Shown here piece by piece: positions 1 through 8,238 of a DNA stretch of 64,000 nt (the stretch's first letter is position 1; each line of letters starts with the position of its first letter). The DNA lies in the NCBI GenBank assembly GCA_014656015.1, contig BNBP01000009.1:1-64000 (forward strand). Direction: 5' to 3'. This DNA comes from Streptomyces griseoaurantiacus (GTDB lineage Bacteria; Actinomycetota; Actinomycetes; Streptomycetales; Streptomycetaceae). The translations under genes and the position numbers were made by a program. The notes beneath the pieces are model-generated. The model was not told the origin of the DNA. It was given only the letters and a program-made list of their open reading frames with translations, and did not search any database.

Positions 1-31
1 CGGCCCGGCATCCCCAGGGGATGCCGGGCCG
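1..31. terminator. GC-rich hairpin at window start
   Basis: A near-perfect inverted repeat with 13-bp arms (CGGCCCGGCATCC and its complement) around a short CCAGG-type loop. It lies just past the stop of the minus-strand Uma2 gene, so it probably ends that transcript. It may also serve a convergent gene outside the window. There is no T-tract, as is common for Streptomyces terminators. Confidence 0.6.
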
Positions 32-55
32 CGGCCGTAAGCCGGTGGCGCAGAG

Positions 56-658
56 CTATTCGCTCCGCTCCCGGCGCATCCTGATGCTGGTGAGGTCGAG
101 GTCCAGGGGGAAGGGGACGTCCACCTTCATACGCTCCCGAAAGATGCCCACACTGGTGTACGCGCCGGTGGTGGGCTCCAGCTCGAAGGCGTGCACCGCG
201 GCCCGGCCCTTCTCGTTCTCCACCCGCCAGTAGTGGGCGATCCCGGCCCGGGCGTACTTCAGGGGCTTCGTCTCGCGGTCACGGGACACGGAGTCCTCCG
301 AGACGACCTCCACGGCCAGCAGGACGGCTTCCGCCGGGAACCGGGTCTGCTCGGGGTCCCGCACCACGTCCGCACGCACTACGACCACGTCCGGCTCGGG
401 CCGGTTCTGGCGGTCGATGTCGATGGTGAACTCGCGGATGACCTCGAAGGCGGCCGGCGCCAAAGACTGTAGTTGCCAGGTGAAGAAGTCGATGGTGCGC
501 GTGTGGAACAAGGTCTGCGGACTCACGAAGACCAGGCTCCCGTCGATCAGTTCCGTGTGCGGAGGCAGATTCGGAAGCCGGTCCAGGTCGTCGGCGGTCC
601 AGCCGCCCTCGGGTGGCATCGGCCAGCTGGGCTCGGAGGCCTTCGGTGCGACGCTCAT
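56..658 (-). CDS. Uma2 family (DUF820) putative endonuclease
   Basis: A 200-residue protein of the Uma2/DUF820 family, which has a PD-(D/E)xK nuclease-like fold and is very common in Streptomyces and cyanobacteria. The core signatures are visible: RPEPDVVVV (acidic residue), [11 protein letters not shown] (E-x-V strand) and a following [14 protein letters not shown] segment with the lysine. The biological role of the family is unsettled. I chose the ATG preceded by GGGAG at about 6 nt; an upstream in-frame ATG four codons earlier has no better ribosome site. It stands alone, divergent from recQ, with about 200 bp between the two starts. Confidence 0.75.
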   Translation of the reverse strand: MSVAPKASEPSWPMPPEGGWTADDLDRLPNLPPHTELIDGSLVFVSPQTLFHTRTIDFFTWQLQSLAPAAFEVIREFTIDIDRQNRPEPDVVVVRADVVRDPEQTRFPAEAVLLAVEVVSEDSVSRDRETKPLKYARAGIAHYWRVENEKGRAAVHAFELEPTTGAYTSVGIFRERMKVDVPFPLDLDLTSIRMRRERSE

Positions 659-857
659 CAGTGCTCCCATGGGACGGAGTCTCGCCGGTGCATTCAGACT
701 ATCGGCCGGAAACGGACAGGCTCCACACGTACGTGTGAACGACTGTCGTTTCCTTGACCTGCCGTGTCGGCCCGGGCCTGTGGACAACTCCGGGGTTGTC
801 GGCGCGGGCGCCTATCGTGGGCGGAGTGGTCGAGGGACGACGTACGGGGGACGAGCG

Positions 858-2774
858 ATGCACGGGATGGGCGGGACGGCTGTGAGTACCGACGTGGAGA
901 CACCGGCGGCGGGCGGTGACAGCGAGGCGCTGGCCGCGCTGCACCGGGTCTTCGGCTACGACTCCTTCCGCGGTGAGCAGGGAGCGGTCATCGAGCACGT
1001 CGTGGCGGGCGGTGACGCCGTCGTGCTCATGCCGACGGGTGCCGGCAAGTCGCTGTGCTACCAGATCCCCGCCCTGGTCAGACCGGGCACGGGTGTCGTG
1101 ATCTCCCCGCTGATCGCGCTGATGCAGGACCAGGTGGACGCCCTGCGCGCGCTCGGCGTGCGCGCCGGGTTCATGAACTCCACGCAGGACTTCGACGAGC
1201 GGCGGATGGTCGAGGCCGAGTTCCTCGCCGGCGAACTCGACCTGCTCTACCTGGCCCCGGAGCGGCTGCGCCTGGAGCCGATGCGCGAACTGCTCTCCCG
1301 CGGCAAGATCTCGGTGTTCGCGATCGACGAGGCGCACTGCGTCTCCCAGTGGGGCCACGACTTCCGCCCCGACTACCTCGCCCTGTCCCTGCTCGGCGAG
1401 CGCTGGCCCGACGTGCCGCGCCTCGCGCTCACCGCCACCGCGACGCACGCCACCCACCGGGAGATCACCGAGCGGCTCGGCATGCCGGACGCCCGGCACT
1501 TCGTCGCCAGCTTCGACCGGCCCAACATCCAGTACCGCATTGTGCCGAAGGCGGAGCCGAAGAAGCAGCTCCTGTCCTTCCTCCGCGAGGAGCACGCGGG
1601 TGACGCGGGCATCGTGTACTGCCTCTCGCGCAACTCGGTGGAGAAGACCGCCGAGTTCCTGAGCGCCAACGGCGTCGAGGCGGTGCCGTACCACGCCGGT
1701 CTGGACGCCGGGACGCGCGCCGCCCACCAGGCGCGCTTCCTGCGGGAGGACGGCCTGGTGGTCGTCGCGACGATCGCCTTCGGCATGGGCATCGACAAGC
1801 CGGACGTCCGCTTCGTCGCCCACCTCGACCTGCCCAAGTCCGTCGAGGGCTACTACCAGGAGACGGGCCGGGCCGGCCGTGACGGACTGCCGTCCACGGC
1901 CTGGATGGCGTACGGCCTCAACGACGTCATCCAGCAGCGCAAGATGATCCAGTCCGGCGAGGGCGACGAGACGTTCCGCAGACGGGCCGCCGCCCACCTC
2001 GACGCGATGCTCGCGCTGTGCGAGACCGTCCGGTGCCGCCGAAGCCAGCTCCTAGCCTACTTCGGCCAGGACGCGGACGCCGAGGCCTGCGGCAACTGCG
2101 ATACCTGTCTGAGCCCGCCGGAGACCTGGGACGGCACGGTCGTCGCGCAGAAGGTGCTGTCCACGGTGTGGCGGCTGGAGCGGGAACGGCGGCAGAAATT
2201 CGGCGCCGGCCAGATCATCGACATCCTGCTGGGCCGGCGCACGGCCAAGGTGATCCAGTTCGACCACGACCAGCTCTCGGTGTTCGGCATCGGCGAGGAA
2301 CTGGCCGAGGGCGAGTGGCGTGGCGTCGTACGGCAGTTGCTGGCCCAGGGGCTGCTCGCGGTCGAGGGGGAGTACGGCGCGCTGGTGCTCACCGAGGAGA
2401 GCGGCACGGTCCTGTGGCACGGACGGGAGGTGCCGCTGCGCAAGGAGCCGAAGAGGCCGACGGCCTCGCGTGCCTCCGGCGGCGGCCGGGGCGAGCGCAA
2501 GGCACGGGCGGCGGCGCCCGAGCTGCCGGCCGAGCTGGTCCCGGCGTTCGAGGCCCTGCGGGCCTGGCGCGCCGAGCAGGCCCGTGAGCAGGGCGTTCCC
2601 GCGTACATCATCTTCCACGACGCGACCCTCCGGGAGATCGCGACGGCCCGGCCGAGCACGGTGGCCGAACTCGGCGCCATCAACGGGGTCGGCGAGAAGA
2701 AGCTGGCCACCTACGGGGAGGGCGTGCTGGGGGCACTGGCCTCCGTGCCGGAGCCGGGGGAGGAGCGGATATAG
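858..2774 (+). CDS. recQ: ATP-dependent DNA helicase RecQ
   Basis: A 638-residue RecQ helicase, which unwinds DNA 3'-5' in recombination and repair. Walker A TGAGKS lies near residue 60 and the DEAH box (FAIDEAHC) near 157-160. The motif VI region is [11 protein letters not shown] RecQ zinc-binding cysteine cluster (CETVRC ... CGNCDTC) follows, then a winged-helix RQC region. A C-terminal HRDC domain is present, its last helix near [14 protein letters not shown]. Length is normal for a full-length bacterial RecQ. The frame stays open far upstream, but the ATG preceded by GGGGGACGAGCG fits the conserved N-terminus. A second ATG lies three codons in. The gene is monocistronic and divergent from the Uma2 gene. 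Confidence 0.95.
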   Translation: MHGMGGTAVSTDVETPAAGGDSEALAALHRVFGYDSFRGEQGAVIEHVVAGGDAVVLMPTGAGKSLCYQIPALVRPGTGVVISPLIALMQDQVDALRALGVRAGFMNSTQDFDERRMVEAEFLAGELDLLYLAPERLRLEPMRELLSRGKISVFAIDEAHCVSQWGHDFRPDYLALSLLGERWPDVPRLALTATATHATHREITERLGMPDARHFVASFDRPNIQYRIVPKAEPKKQLLSFLREEHAGDAGIVYCLSRNSVEKTAEFLSANGVEAVPYHAGLDAGTRAAHQARFLREDGLVVVATIAFGMGIDKPDVRFVAHLDLPKSVEGYYQETGRAGRDGLPSTAWMAYGLNDVIQQRKMIQSGEGDETFRRRAAAHLDAMLALCETVRCRRSQLLAYFGQDADAEACGNCDTCLSPPETWDGTVVAQKVLSTVWRLERERRQKFGAGQIIDILLGRRTAKVIQFDHDQLSVFGIGEELAEGEWRGVVRQLLAQGLLAVEGEYGALVLTEESGTVLWHGREVPLRKEPKRPTASRASGGGRGERKARAAAPELPAELVPAFEALRAWRAEQAREQGVPAYIIFHDATLREIATARPSTVAELGAINGVGEKKLATYGEGVLGALASVPEPGEERI

Positions 2775-2805
2775 CGGCTCCCGGCGCCCCGGGAGGGTGC
2801 CGGTG

Positions 2806-2946
2806 GGGAAGCAAGCCGGTCAGGATCTGCCGGCGCAGCAGGTCGGCGAGCTGGCGCGCCCGGTCCGCACGCAGCCGGCGCCGGCGGGCGGCGACGGTGG
2901 TCGCGCCCTGCCCGGCGTGGTCCCGGATGCGCTCGGTGGCCGGCAT
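2806..2946 (-). pseudogene. Possible truncated GntR-type regulator remnant
   Basis: The first ~47 codons of this minus-strand frame (MPATERIRDHAG ... RARQLADLLRRQILTG) resemble the N-terminal helix of GntR winged-helix regulators, where 'xQLxxxLRxxIxxGxxPxGxxLPSE' is typical. The frame then becomes proline/arginine-rich and loses all similarity exactly where the recognition helix should follow. I read it as a decayed 5' end of a GntR gene abutting the recQ stop. The match is short and could be chance, so confidence is low. Confidence 0.3.
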
Positions 2947-3078
2947 GCGGGGAACCCTGCTGAAACAGTGGGGTATGGGTGTTGCCGGAGTGTCGCGCCA
3001 TGTGGGACGGCGTCAGATCGCTTGCTGACCCGCGACGTTGGCGGCAGACGCGTGAGATGCGCCACTGGCGCCGCCCCC

Positions 3079-3280
3079 ACGCGTCCGCGCCGCTTCTCAC
3101 GGGTGCGCTCCGCTTCTCACGGGTGCGCTCCGCTTCTCACGCGTCCGCGCCGCCTTACGCGTCCGCGCCCTTGCTCGTGCGTGCGCCCCCGCGTCCGCGC
3201 CGCTTCTCACGCGTGCGCTCCGCTTCTCACGGGTGCGCCCCGCACCTCACACGTCCGCGTCACTGCTCGCGCGTGCGCGC
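3079..3280. repeat. 20-bp GC-rich minisatellite
   Basis: About ten degenerate tandem copies of a ~20-bp unit of the form GCGCTCCGCTTCTCACGGGT, with variants in which CTCC becomes TCCGCGCC. Some adjacent copies are identical and others have drifted. It fills most of the 530-bp spacer between recQ and fahA. Every reading frame across it is a low-complexity arginine/alanine/serine string with no family resemblance, so I treat it as non-coding. Confidence 0.8.
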
Positions 3281-3306
3281 CGCCCCGCAGGCTCCCGTCG
3301 CCCGGC

Positions 3307-4527
3307 TCACGCTCCCGGAACCACGCGCCCCGACACCTCGCCGAGCCCGACCCGGGCGCCGTCCGGGCCCGGGGCCCAGGCCGTGAGGGTGACCTCGTCG
3401 CCGTCCTGGAGGAAGGCGCGCTCACCCCCGGGCAGCCGCAGCGGCTCCCGGCCGTTCCAGGTCAGTTCCAGCAGCGAGCCCCGCTCACGCGCCCCCGGCC
3501 CGCTGACCGTGCCCGACCCGTACAGGTCGCCCGTGCGCAGCGAGGCCCCGTTCACCGTCATGTGGGCGAGCTGCTGCGCGGCCGTCCAGTACATCGTCGC
3601 GAAGGGCGGCTCCGAGACCACATGGCCGTTGACCGCCACGGAGATCCGCAGGTCGTAGCCGCCGGGCTCCTCCTCGGGGCCGGAGTCGTCCAGGTAGGGC
3701 AGTAGCGGGTGCGTGCGGGCCGGCGGGGCCACCCGGGCCTCGTCCAGCGCGTCGAGCGGGGTGATCCACGCGGAGACCGACGTGGCGAAGGACTTGCCGA
3801 GGAAGGGGCCGAGGGGCACGTACTCCCAGGCCTGGACGTCCCGGGCCGACCAGTCGTTGAGCAGGCACAGCCCGAAGACGTGGTCGCGGAAGGCGGACAG
3901 CGGCACGGGCCGGCCCAGCGGCGAGGGCGTGCCGACGACGAAGCCGACCTCCGCCTCGATGTCGAGCCGCACCGAGGGGCCGAACACCGGTTCGGGGTCG
4001 GTCGGCGCCTTGCGCTGCCCCGAGGGCCGTACGACCTCCGTTCCGGACACCACGACCGTGCCCGCGCGCCCGTGGTAACCGATGGGCAGGTGCTTCCAGT
4101 TCGGGGTGAGGGAATCGGCCGCGTCCGGACGGAAGATCTGCCCGACGTTCCGCGCGTGGTGCTCGGAGGAGTAGAAGTCGACGTAGTCCGCGACCTCGAA
4201 CGGCAGGTGCAGCCGCACCTCGGACAGCGGGTGCAGCAGCCCGGCGACCGCCTCCCGGTGGGAGGGGACGGTGACCCACGCGGTCAGCGCGCGCCGCACG
4301 TCGGACCAGGCGGTGCGGCCCGCCGCCAGCAGCGGGTTCAGCGTCGGCCGGGCGAGGAGCGAGGCGTAGGGCGAACCGAGGGCGAGGGCCGCGGCGCCCG
4401 CGTCGAGCACGTGCGCGCCGAGCCGGACGCCGACCGTCCGCGCGGTGCCGCCGGGCGGGGTGAAGACGCCGTAGGGAAGGTTGTGCGGGCCGAAGGGATC
4501 GCCCTCGGGGACGTCGAACGGGGGCAT
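3307..4527 (-). CDS. fahA: Fumarylacetoacetase
   Basis: A 406-residue fumarylacetoacetate hydrolase (EC 3.7.1.2), the last step of tyrosine degradation by the homogentisate route, giving fumarate and acetoacetate. The N-terminal SH3-like domain starts MPPFDVPEGDPFGPHNLPYG. The catalytic/metal region includes DYVDFYSSEHHARNVG, the IEAEVGFV strand and NDWSARDVQAWEYVPLGPFL, where acidic residues bind the divalent metal. Length matches the family. The frame extends far upstream, but homology begins at this ATG, which has an AAAGCGAGG-type weak ribosome site. No other homogentisate genes are adjacent. The 3' neighbour is the minisatellite spacer. Confidence 0.93.
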   Translation of the reverse strand: MPPFDVPEGDPFGPHNLPYGVFTPPGGTARTVGVRLGAHVLDAGAAALALGSPYASLLARPTLNPLLAAGRTAWSDVRRALTAWVTVPSHREAVAGLLHPLSEVRLHLPFEVADYVDFYSSEHHARNVGQIFRPDAADSLTPNWKHLPIGYHGRAGTVVVSGTEVVRPSGQRKAPTDPEPVFGPSVRLDIEAEVGFVVGTPSPLGRPVPLSAFRDHVFGLCLLNDWSARDVQAWEYVPLGPFLGKSFATSVSAWITPLDALDEARVAPPARTHPLLPYLDDSGPEEEPGGYDLRISVAVNGHVVSEPPFATMYWTAAQQLAHMTVNGASLRTGDLYGSGTVSGPGARERGSLLELTWNGREPLRLPGGERAFLQDGDEVTLTAWAPGPDGARVGLGEVSGRVVPGA

Positions 4528-4779
4528 GCGGTGCTGCCTCGCTTTCCTGCGCGCCGGGCGGGGACACGTTCCCGCTGGTGGCGAGGGACGTGTCCCGGTG
4601 GTCGGGCCACACGTTACGGCCGAGTCGCCCGTCATGGGCAGTATGCGTGAGGGGTGTTGGCCAAGGGCGTAGGCGCCGTGCGTCAACTGTCGTTGCCGAG
4701 GCGGGCGTTGTACCTGAGAAAGCGGACGTCGGCCGGTTCGGGGCGGGTCGGTGGGGCCCGGCATCCGTATTCTCTGATC

Positions 4780-5595
4780 ATGGCCGCACCCACCGCATAT
4801 GCCCTCATCGCCACTGACCTGGACGGAACGCTGCTGCGCGGCGACGACACGCTCTCCGACCGGTCCCTCGCCGCGCTCGCGCGGGTGGCCGCCGCCGGGG
4901 CGACACACCTCGTGGTGACGGGGCGGCCGGCACCGAGGGTGCGCCCCCTCCTGGAGGACCTCGGCGGTGAGGGGCTCGCGGTGTGCGGGCAGGGCGCGCA
5001 GCTGTACGACGCCGGCGCCGACCGGTTGCTGTGGTCCGTCACCCTGGACCGGGAACTGGCCGAGACCGCGCTGGGCAAGGTGGAGGCCGAGGTCGGCGAG
5101 GTGTACGCCGCCGTCGACCAGGACGGGGCGGACGGGCTGACGCTGATCGAGCCCGGCTATCTGATGCCGCACCCCACGCTGCCCGCCGTCCGGGTCGGCA
5201 GGCGTGAGGACCTGTGGGCCGAGCCCATCAGCAAGGTGCTGCTGCGCCACCCCTTCCTTTCCGACGACGAACTGGCGGCGGTGGCCCGGGGGGCGGTCGG
5301 TTCACTGGCCACGGTCACCATGTCGGGGCCCGGGACCGTCGAACTCCAGCCATGCGGGGTGACGAAGGCGACCGGGCTGGCGCTGGCGGCCGAGCGGCTG
5401 GGACTGCCGCCCTCGCGCACCCTGGCCTTCGGGGACATGCCCAACGACATCCCCATGTTCGACTGGGCGGCGCACGGCGTGGCCATGGCCAACGCCCATC
5501 CCGAACTCAAGGCGGTCGCCGACGAGGTCACGGCGTCGAACGAGGACGACGGCATCGCCGTCGTCCTCGAACGTCTCTTCCCGCCGGCGCCCTGA
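4780..5595 (+). CDS. HAD-superfamily phosphatase, Cof subfamily
   Basis: A 271-residue Cof-type (class IIB) HAD hydrolase, a family of cytosolic phosphatases acting on small phosphorylated metabolites. Motif I is DLDGTLL at residues 13-19 (nucleophile Asp and general acid Asp). The motif II region is LVVTGRPA and motif III is the lysine in ISKVLLRH. Motif IV is AFGDMPNDIPMF. A large cap domain lies between motifs II and III. The substrate cannot be told. The start is the ATG right before the HAD core; upstream in-frame codons show no similarity. It diverges from fahA and converges with the transglycosylase gene. Confidence 0.88.
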   Translation: MAAPTAYALIATDLDGTLLRGDDTLSDRSLAALARVAAAGATHLVVTGRPAPRVRPLLEDLGGEGLAVCGQGAQLYDAGADRLLWSVTLDRELAETALGKVEAEVGEVYAAVDQDGADGLTLIEPGYLMPHPTLPAVRVGRREDLWAEPISKVLLRHPFLSDDELAAVARGAVGSLATVTMSGPGTVELQPCGVTKATGLALAAERLGLPPSRTLAFGDMPNDIPMFDWAAHGVAMANAHPELKAVADEVTASNEDDGIAVVLERLFPPAP

Positions 5596-5620
5596 ACCCG
5601 GGCCCGCACGGGGGCGGCGA

Positions 5621-5641
5621 GGGGCCGGGCGTTCCGGCCCC
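5621..5641. terminator. Short hairpin between convergent genes
   Basis: Arms GGGGCCGG and CCGGCCCC around GCGTT, placed between the HAD phosphatase stop and the convergent transglycosylase stop. It could act in both directions. The stem is short, so this is a modest call. Confidence 0.4.
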
Positions 5642-5660
5642 GGCCCCCGGCACGGTCGGC

Positions 5661-6146
5661 TCAGTACGCGCCGAACACGTTGTCGATCGAGCCGTACCGC
5701 GCGGCCGCGTAGTTGCAGGACGCCGTGATGTTGGCGACCGGGTCGAACGGGTCGAGCGAGGTGCCGGGCACGTGGTAGGCCAGGAACGTCGGGTCGATGA
5801 TCTGGAGCAGGCCCTTGGAGGGGGTGCCCTTCGCGGCGTTGGAGTCCCAGTTGTTCACGGCGAGCGGGTTGCCGGAGGACTCCCGCATGATGTTGCGGTG
5901 GATGCCCTCGTAGCTGCCGGGGATGCCGTTCTGCGCCATGACCGCCAGCGACTGCTGGATCCAGCCGTCCAGGTTGTCGGCGTAGCCGGCCGTGGTGGCG
6001 GTGGTCGTCACCGCGGTCGTGCTCGCGGTGGCCGCCGTGGTCGTGGCGGCGGAGGCCTGGGTGGCGCCGAACAGCGGGAGCGCGAGGGCGGCGGCACCGG
6101 TGCCGGCGGCGATCAGGGCGCGGGTGGGCAGGGGAAAGCGGGGCAT
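5661..6146 (-). CDS. Secreted lytic transglycosylase (SLT domain)
   Basis: A 161-residue exported murein hydrolase. The signal peptide covers residues 1 to about 33 (LIAAGTGAAALALPLFG then ATQASA). A threonine/alanine linker of about 20 residues follows, then a compact SLT domain. The likely catalytic Glu is in IMRESSGNP (E89) and the family strand GLLQIIDPTF follows. It would cleave the MurNAc-GlcNAc bond in peptidoglycan outside the cell. GAGG precedes the ATG by about 9 nt. Its leader carries a c-di-AMP type riboswitch, the usual control of Streptomyces wall hydrolases. Confidence 0.88.
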   Translation of the reverse strand: MPRFPLPTRALIAAGTGAAALALPLFGATQASAATTTAATASTTAVTTTATTAGYADNLDGWIQQSLAVMAQNGIPGSYEGIHRNIMRESSGNPLAVNNWDSNAAKGTPSKGLLQIIDPTFLAYHVPGTSLDPFDPVANITASCNYAAARYGSIDNVFGAY

Positions 6147-6162
6147 GGCGGATGTCCTCTCC

Positions 6163-6308
6163 GTCGCCTGCGAGGTGAGCTGTCGGGTTCGGGCTGGGAG
6201 GTGCCCGGCCGGCCCGCACACGCGGATCCGGCTTCACCCCTAGCCGGGCCGGGACTTGGCCCCGGACCGGCGACTTACCTGGGTCCCCCGCTCCTGCCGC
6301 ACGAGATG
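6163..6308 (-). promoter_or_regulatory. ydaO/yuaA-type c-di-AMP riboswitch
   Basis: Reading the minus strand toward the transglycosylase gene, the conserved blocks of the ydaO riboswitch appear in order: GCGGGGGACCCAGGT, then TAGGGGTGAAGC, then ACCTCCCAGCCCGAACCCG immediately followed by ACAGCTCACCTCGCAGGCG. The aptamer ends about 15 nt before the start codon, so it can act by hiding the ribosome site or through an early hairpin. Binding of c-di-AMP generally turns such genes off. No covariance search was run; the call rests on the motif order. Confidence 0.85.
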
Positions 6309-6893
6309 GGTGCATGGGTGTCCGGACAGCGGCAGGACTCGGCGTTCCGTCCGGATCGGGGAGGAAGCTATGCGAGGAAACCTGTGAGGAACAAGTGACG
6401 AAAACGCGATTGTCCCCGGTTGATCTTGCGGTGGGTGTTTTGGGCTGTTGATCCTTTGTGCGCCACCGGGCTCAACTGGGCGCCCAAGTAAGGGGAATGT
6501 CAGATTCCGCTACGACGGCCCCCGGTGGAGTCGCGCGTGACCCAATTCACTGGGCAGCTGAGACGGACGTATGGTGTGGAATACCCCTCAATGGTGCAAG
6601 TCGGCGGAGTGGTGGACGTCGGGGTCGTCCGGCCGGGCGCCGGGGGGTCTCGCGGGCGCCGGCGGGGACTCGCCCGGAGGGGTGACACGGTGTGGATCAT
6701 GCGCGTGTCGGCACATAGCCGTGCGTATCACCCGATCACGAACATGCCGCCTCTGATCCGATACGTCCCGGCCTGGAACCATGGGCGCTCGTGGTGATCG
6801 AAACATGACCGGATACGCTGACTTGAGTGAGGGCAGCGACCTATCGACAAACCGTGTAACCGTCACCAGACACCAGCAGACAGGAGACCCCTC
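6309..6893. other. Intergenic region with divergent promoters, no gene seen
   Basis: This stretch should hold the promoter of the riboswitch-transglycosylase transcript (minus strand) and that of the polyprenyl synthase gene (plus strand). Short open frames exist, for example a 32-codon frame from an ATG at 6698, but none has a convincing ribosome site, codon bias or family resemblance. I see no terminator or repeat in it. Confidence 0.5.
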
Positions 6894-7904
6894 GTGACCG
6901 TCGTCGGGCCATTCGGGCTGAGCGTGCGGGACCAGGCTCTGGAAGCCGATGTCCAGGTCGGTCTGACGGCTGTCGAGGAGGGCCTGCTCGAAGCCACCAA
7001 GAGCGAGGTCGCTTTCATCACGGAGGCCGCCCAGCACCTCGTCCGTGCGGGTGGCAAGCGCTTCCGTCCGCTGCTCGTGATGCTGGCGGCGCAGTTCGGC
7101 GACCCCTACGCCCCGGGAATCGTGCCCTCGGCGGTCGTCGTCGAGCTCACCCACCTCGCCACGCTCTACCACGACGACGTCATGGACGAGGCCGAGGTGC
7201 GGCGCGGGGTGGACAGCGCGAACACCCGCTGGGGCAACTCGGTCGCGGTCCTCACCGGTGACTTCCTCTTCTCCCGCGCCTCCCACATGCTGGCCGACCT
7301 CGGCCCCGAGGCGGTGCGCATCCAGGCGGAGGCGTTCGAGCGCCTGGTCACCGGTCAGATCCTGGAGACCGCCGGGCCGCGCGACGGCCGGGACCCCGTC
7401 GAGCACTACCTCGACGTGCTGGCCGGCAAGACCGGCTCGCTGGTCGCGGTCGCCTGCCGGTTCGGCGCGATGATGTCCGGCGCCGACGAGACGGTCGTGG
7501 ACGTGCTCACGCAGTACGGGGAGCGGCTCGGCGTCGCCTTCCAGCTCGCCGACGACGTGCTCGACATCGCCTCCGACTCCCGGGAGTCCGGCAAGACGCC
7601 GGGCACCGACCTGCGTGAGGGCATCCCCACCCTGCCGGTGCTGCGGCTGCGGGAGCGCGCCGAGCGGCTCGGCCTGCCGGCGGACGTGGCCCTGTGCGAG
7701 CTGCTCGACTCCGACCTGGCCGAGGACGCCCGGCTCGCCGAGGCGCTGGAGCGGCTGCGGGAGCACCCGGCCCTGGAGCAGGCGCGGCGGGACACCGTGC
7801 GCTACGCGGAGGACGCGCGGTCGGCGCTGGCCCCGCTGCCGGAGTGCGCGGCGAAGAAGGCGCTGACGGAGATGTGCGAACTGGTCGTGCACCGGGCCGG
7901 ATGA
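6894..7904 (+). CDS. Long-chain (all-E) polyprenyl diphosphate synthase
   Basis: A 336-residue IspA/GrcC-type prenyltransferase. Both aspartate-rich motifs are present: YHDDVMDEAEVRRG (first DDxxD) and QLADDVLDIASD (second). GGKRFRP near residue 50 and the GKTGSL motif are also intact. The small residues before the first DDxxD (THLATLYHDD) and overall similarity to actinobacterial heptaprenyl/nonaprenyl synthases suggest it makes the menaquinone side chain, but chain length is inferred. AGGAGA precedes the GTG start. It would supply the quinone pool used by the respiratory genes further along the window. Confidence 0.88.
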   Translation: MTVVGPFGLSVRDQALEADVQVGLTAVEEGLLEATKSEVAFITEAAQHLVRAGGKRFRPLLVMLAAQFGDPYAPGIVPSAVVVELTHLATLYHDDVMDEAEVRRGVDSANTRWGNSVAVLTGDFLFSRASHMLADLGPEAVRIQAEAFERLVTGQILETAGPRDGRDPVEHYLDVLAGKTGSLVAVACRFGAMMSGADETVVDVLTQYGERLGVAFQLADDVLDIASDSRESGKTPGTDLREGIPTLPVLRLRERAERLGLPADVALCELLDSDLAEDARLAEALERLREHPALEQARRDTVRYAEDARSALAPLPECAAKKALTEMCELVVHRAG

Positions 7905-8238
7905 GCCCCGGGCCGGGCCGTCGGCGCGGACCGCCCGCCACCCGGAACGCCCCGGCCCGCTCACCCGTCGGGACCTCGTGAAGTCCTCCGGCGACTCTCC
8001 CACCCCTACGGGTGGGTGGACGCTCTCCACCCTCGTGTCATACCGCAGGAGTACGCGGAGTTGGCTCCGGGGGTTGACGCCGTGCCGCGGACTTTTTGGT
8101 CATATGGAGAGGACCACCTCCCCGGACTTCGGGTGACAATGGCGGCACGGGGTGGGAAGTCCCGGCTCGAGGGCGAAACGCAGAGCCAGGGGGAGCGCGA
8201 GCACGGCAGCCGCCGCCGACGACGGAGGTAAGGCACAC
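7905..8238. other. Intergenic region, promoter of LolA-like gene expected
   Basis: About 330 bp between the polyprenyl synthase and the LolA-like gene. It contains a TTGACG hexamer at 8074 without a good -10 at the normal distance, and a GACAAT hexamer near 8135. No open frame in it looks like a real gene and no strong hairpin is seen. Confidence 0.4.

Noticed and set aside
6698..6796. Leader peptide upstream of the polyprenyl synthase gene
   Set aside because: A 32-codon frame from an ATG with no convincing ribosome site and no run of a single amino acid codon; nothing suggests attenuation.
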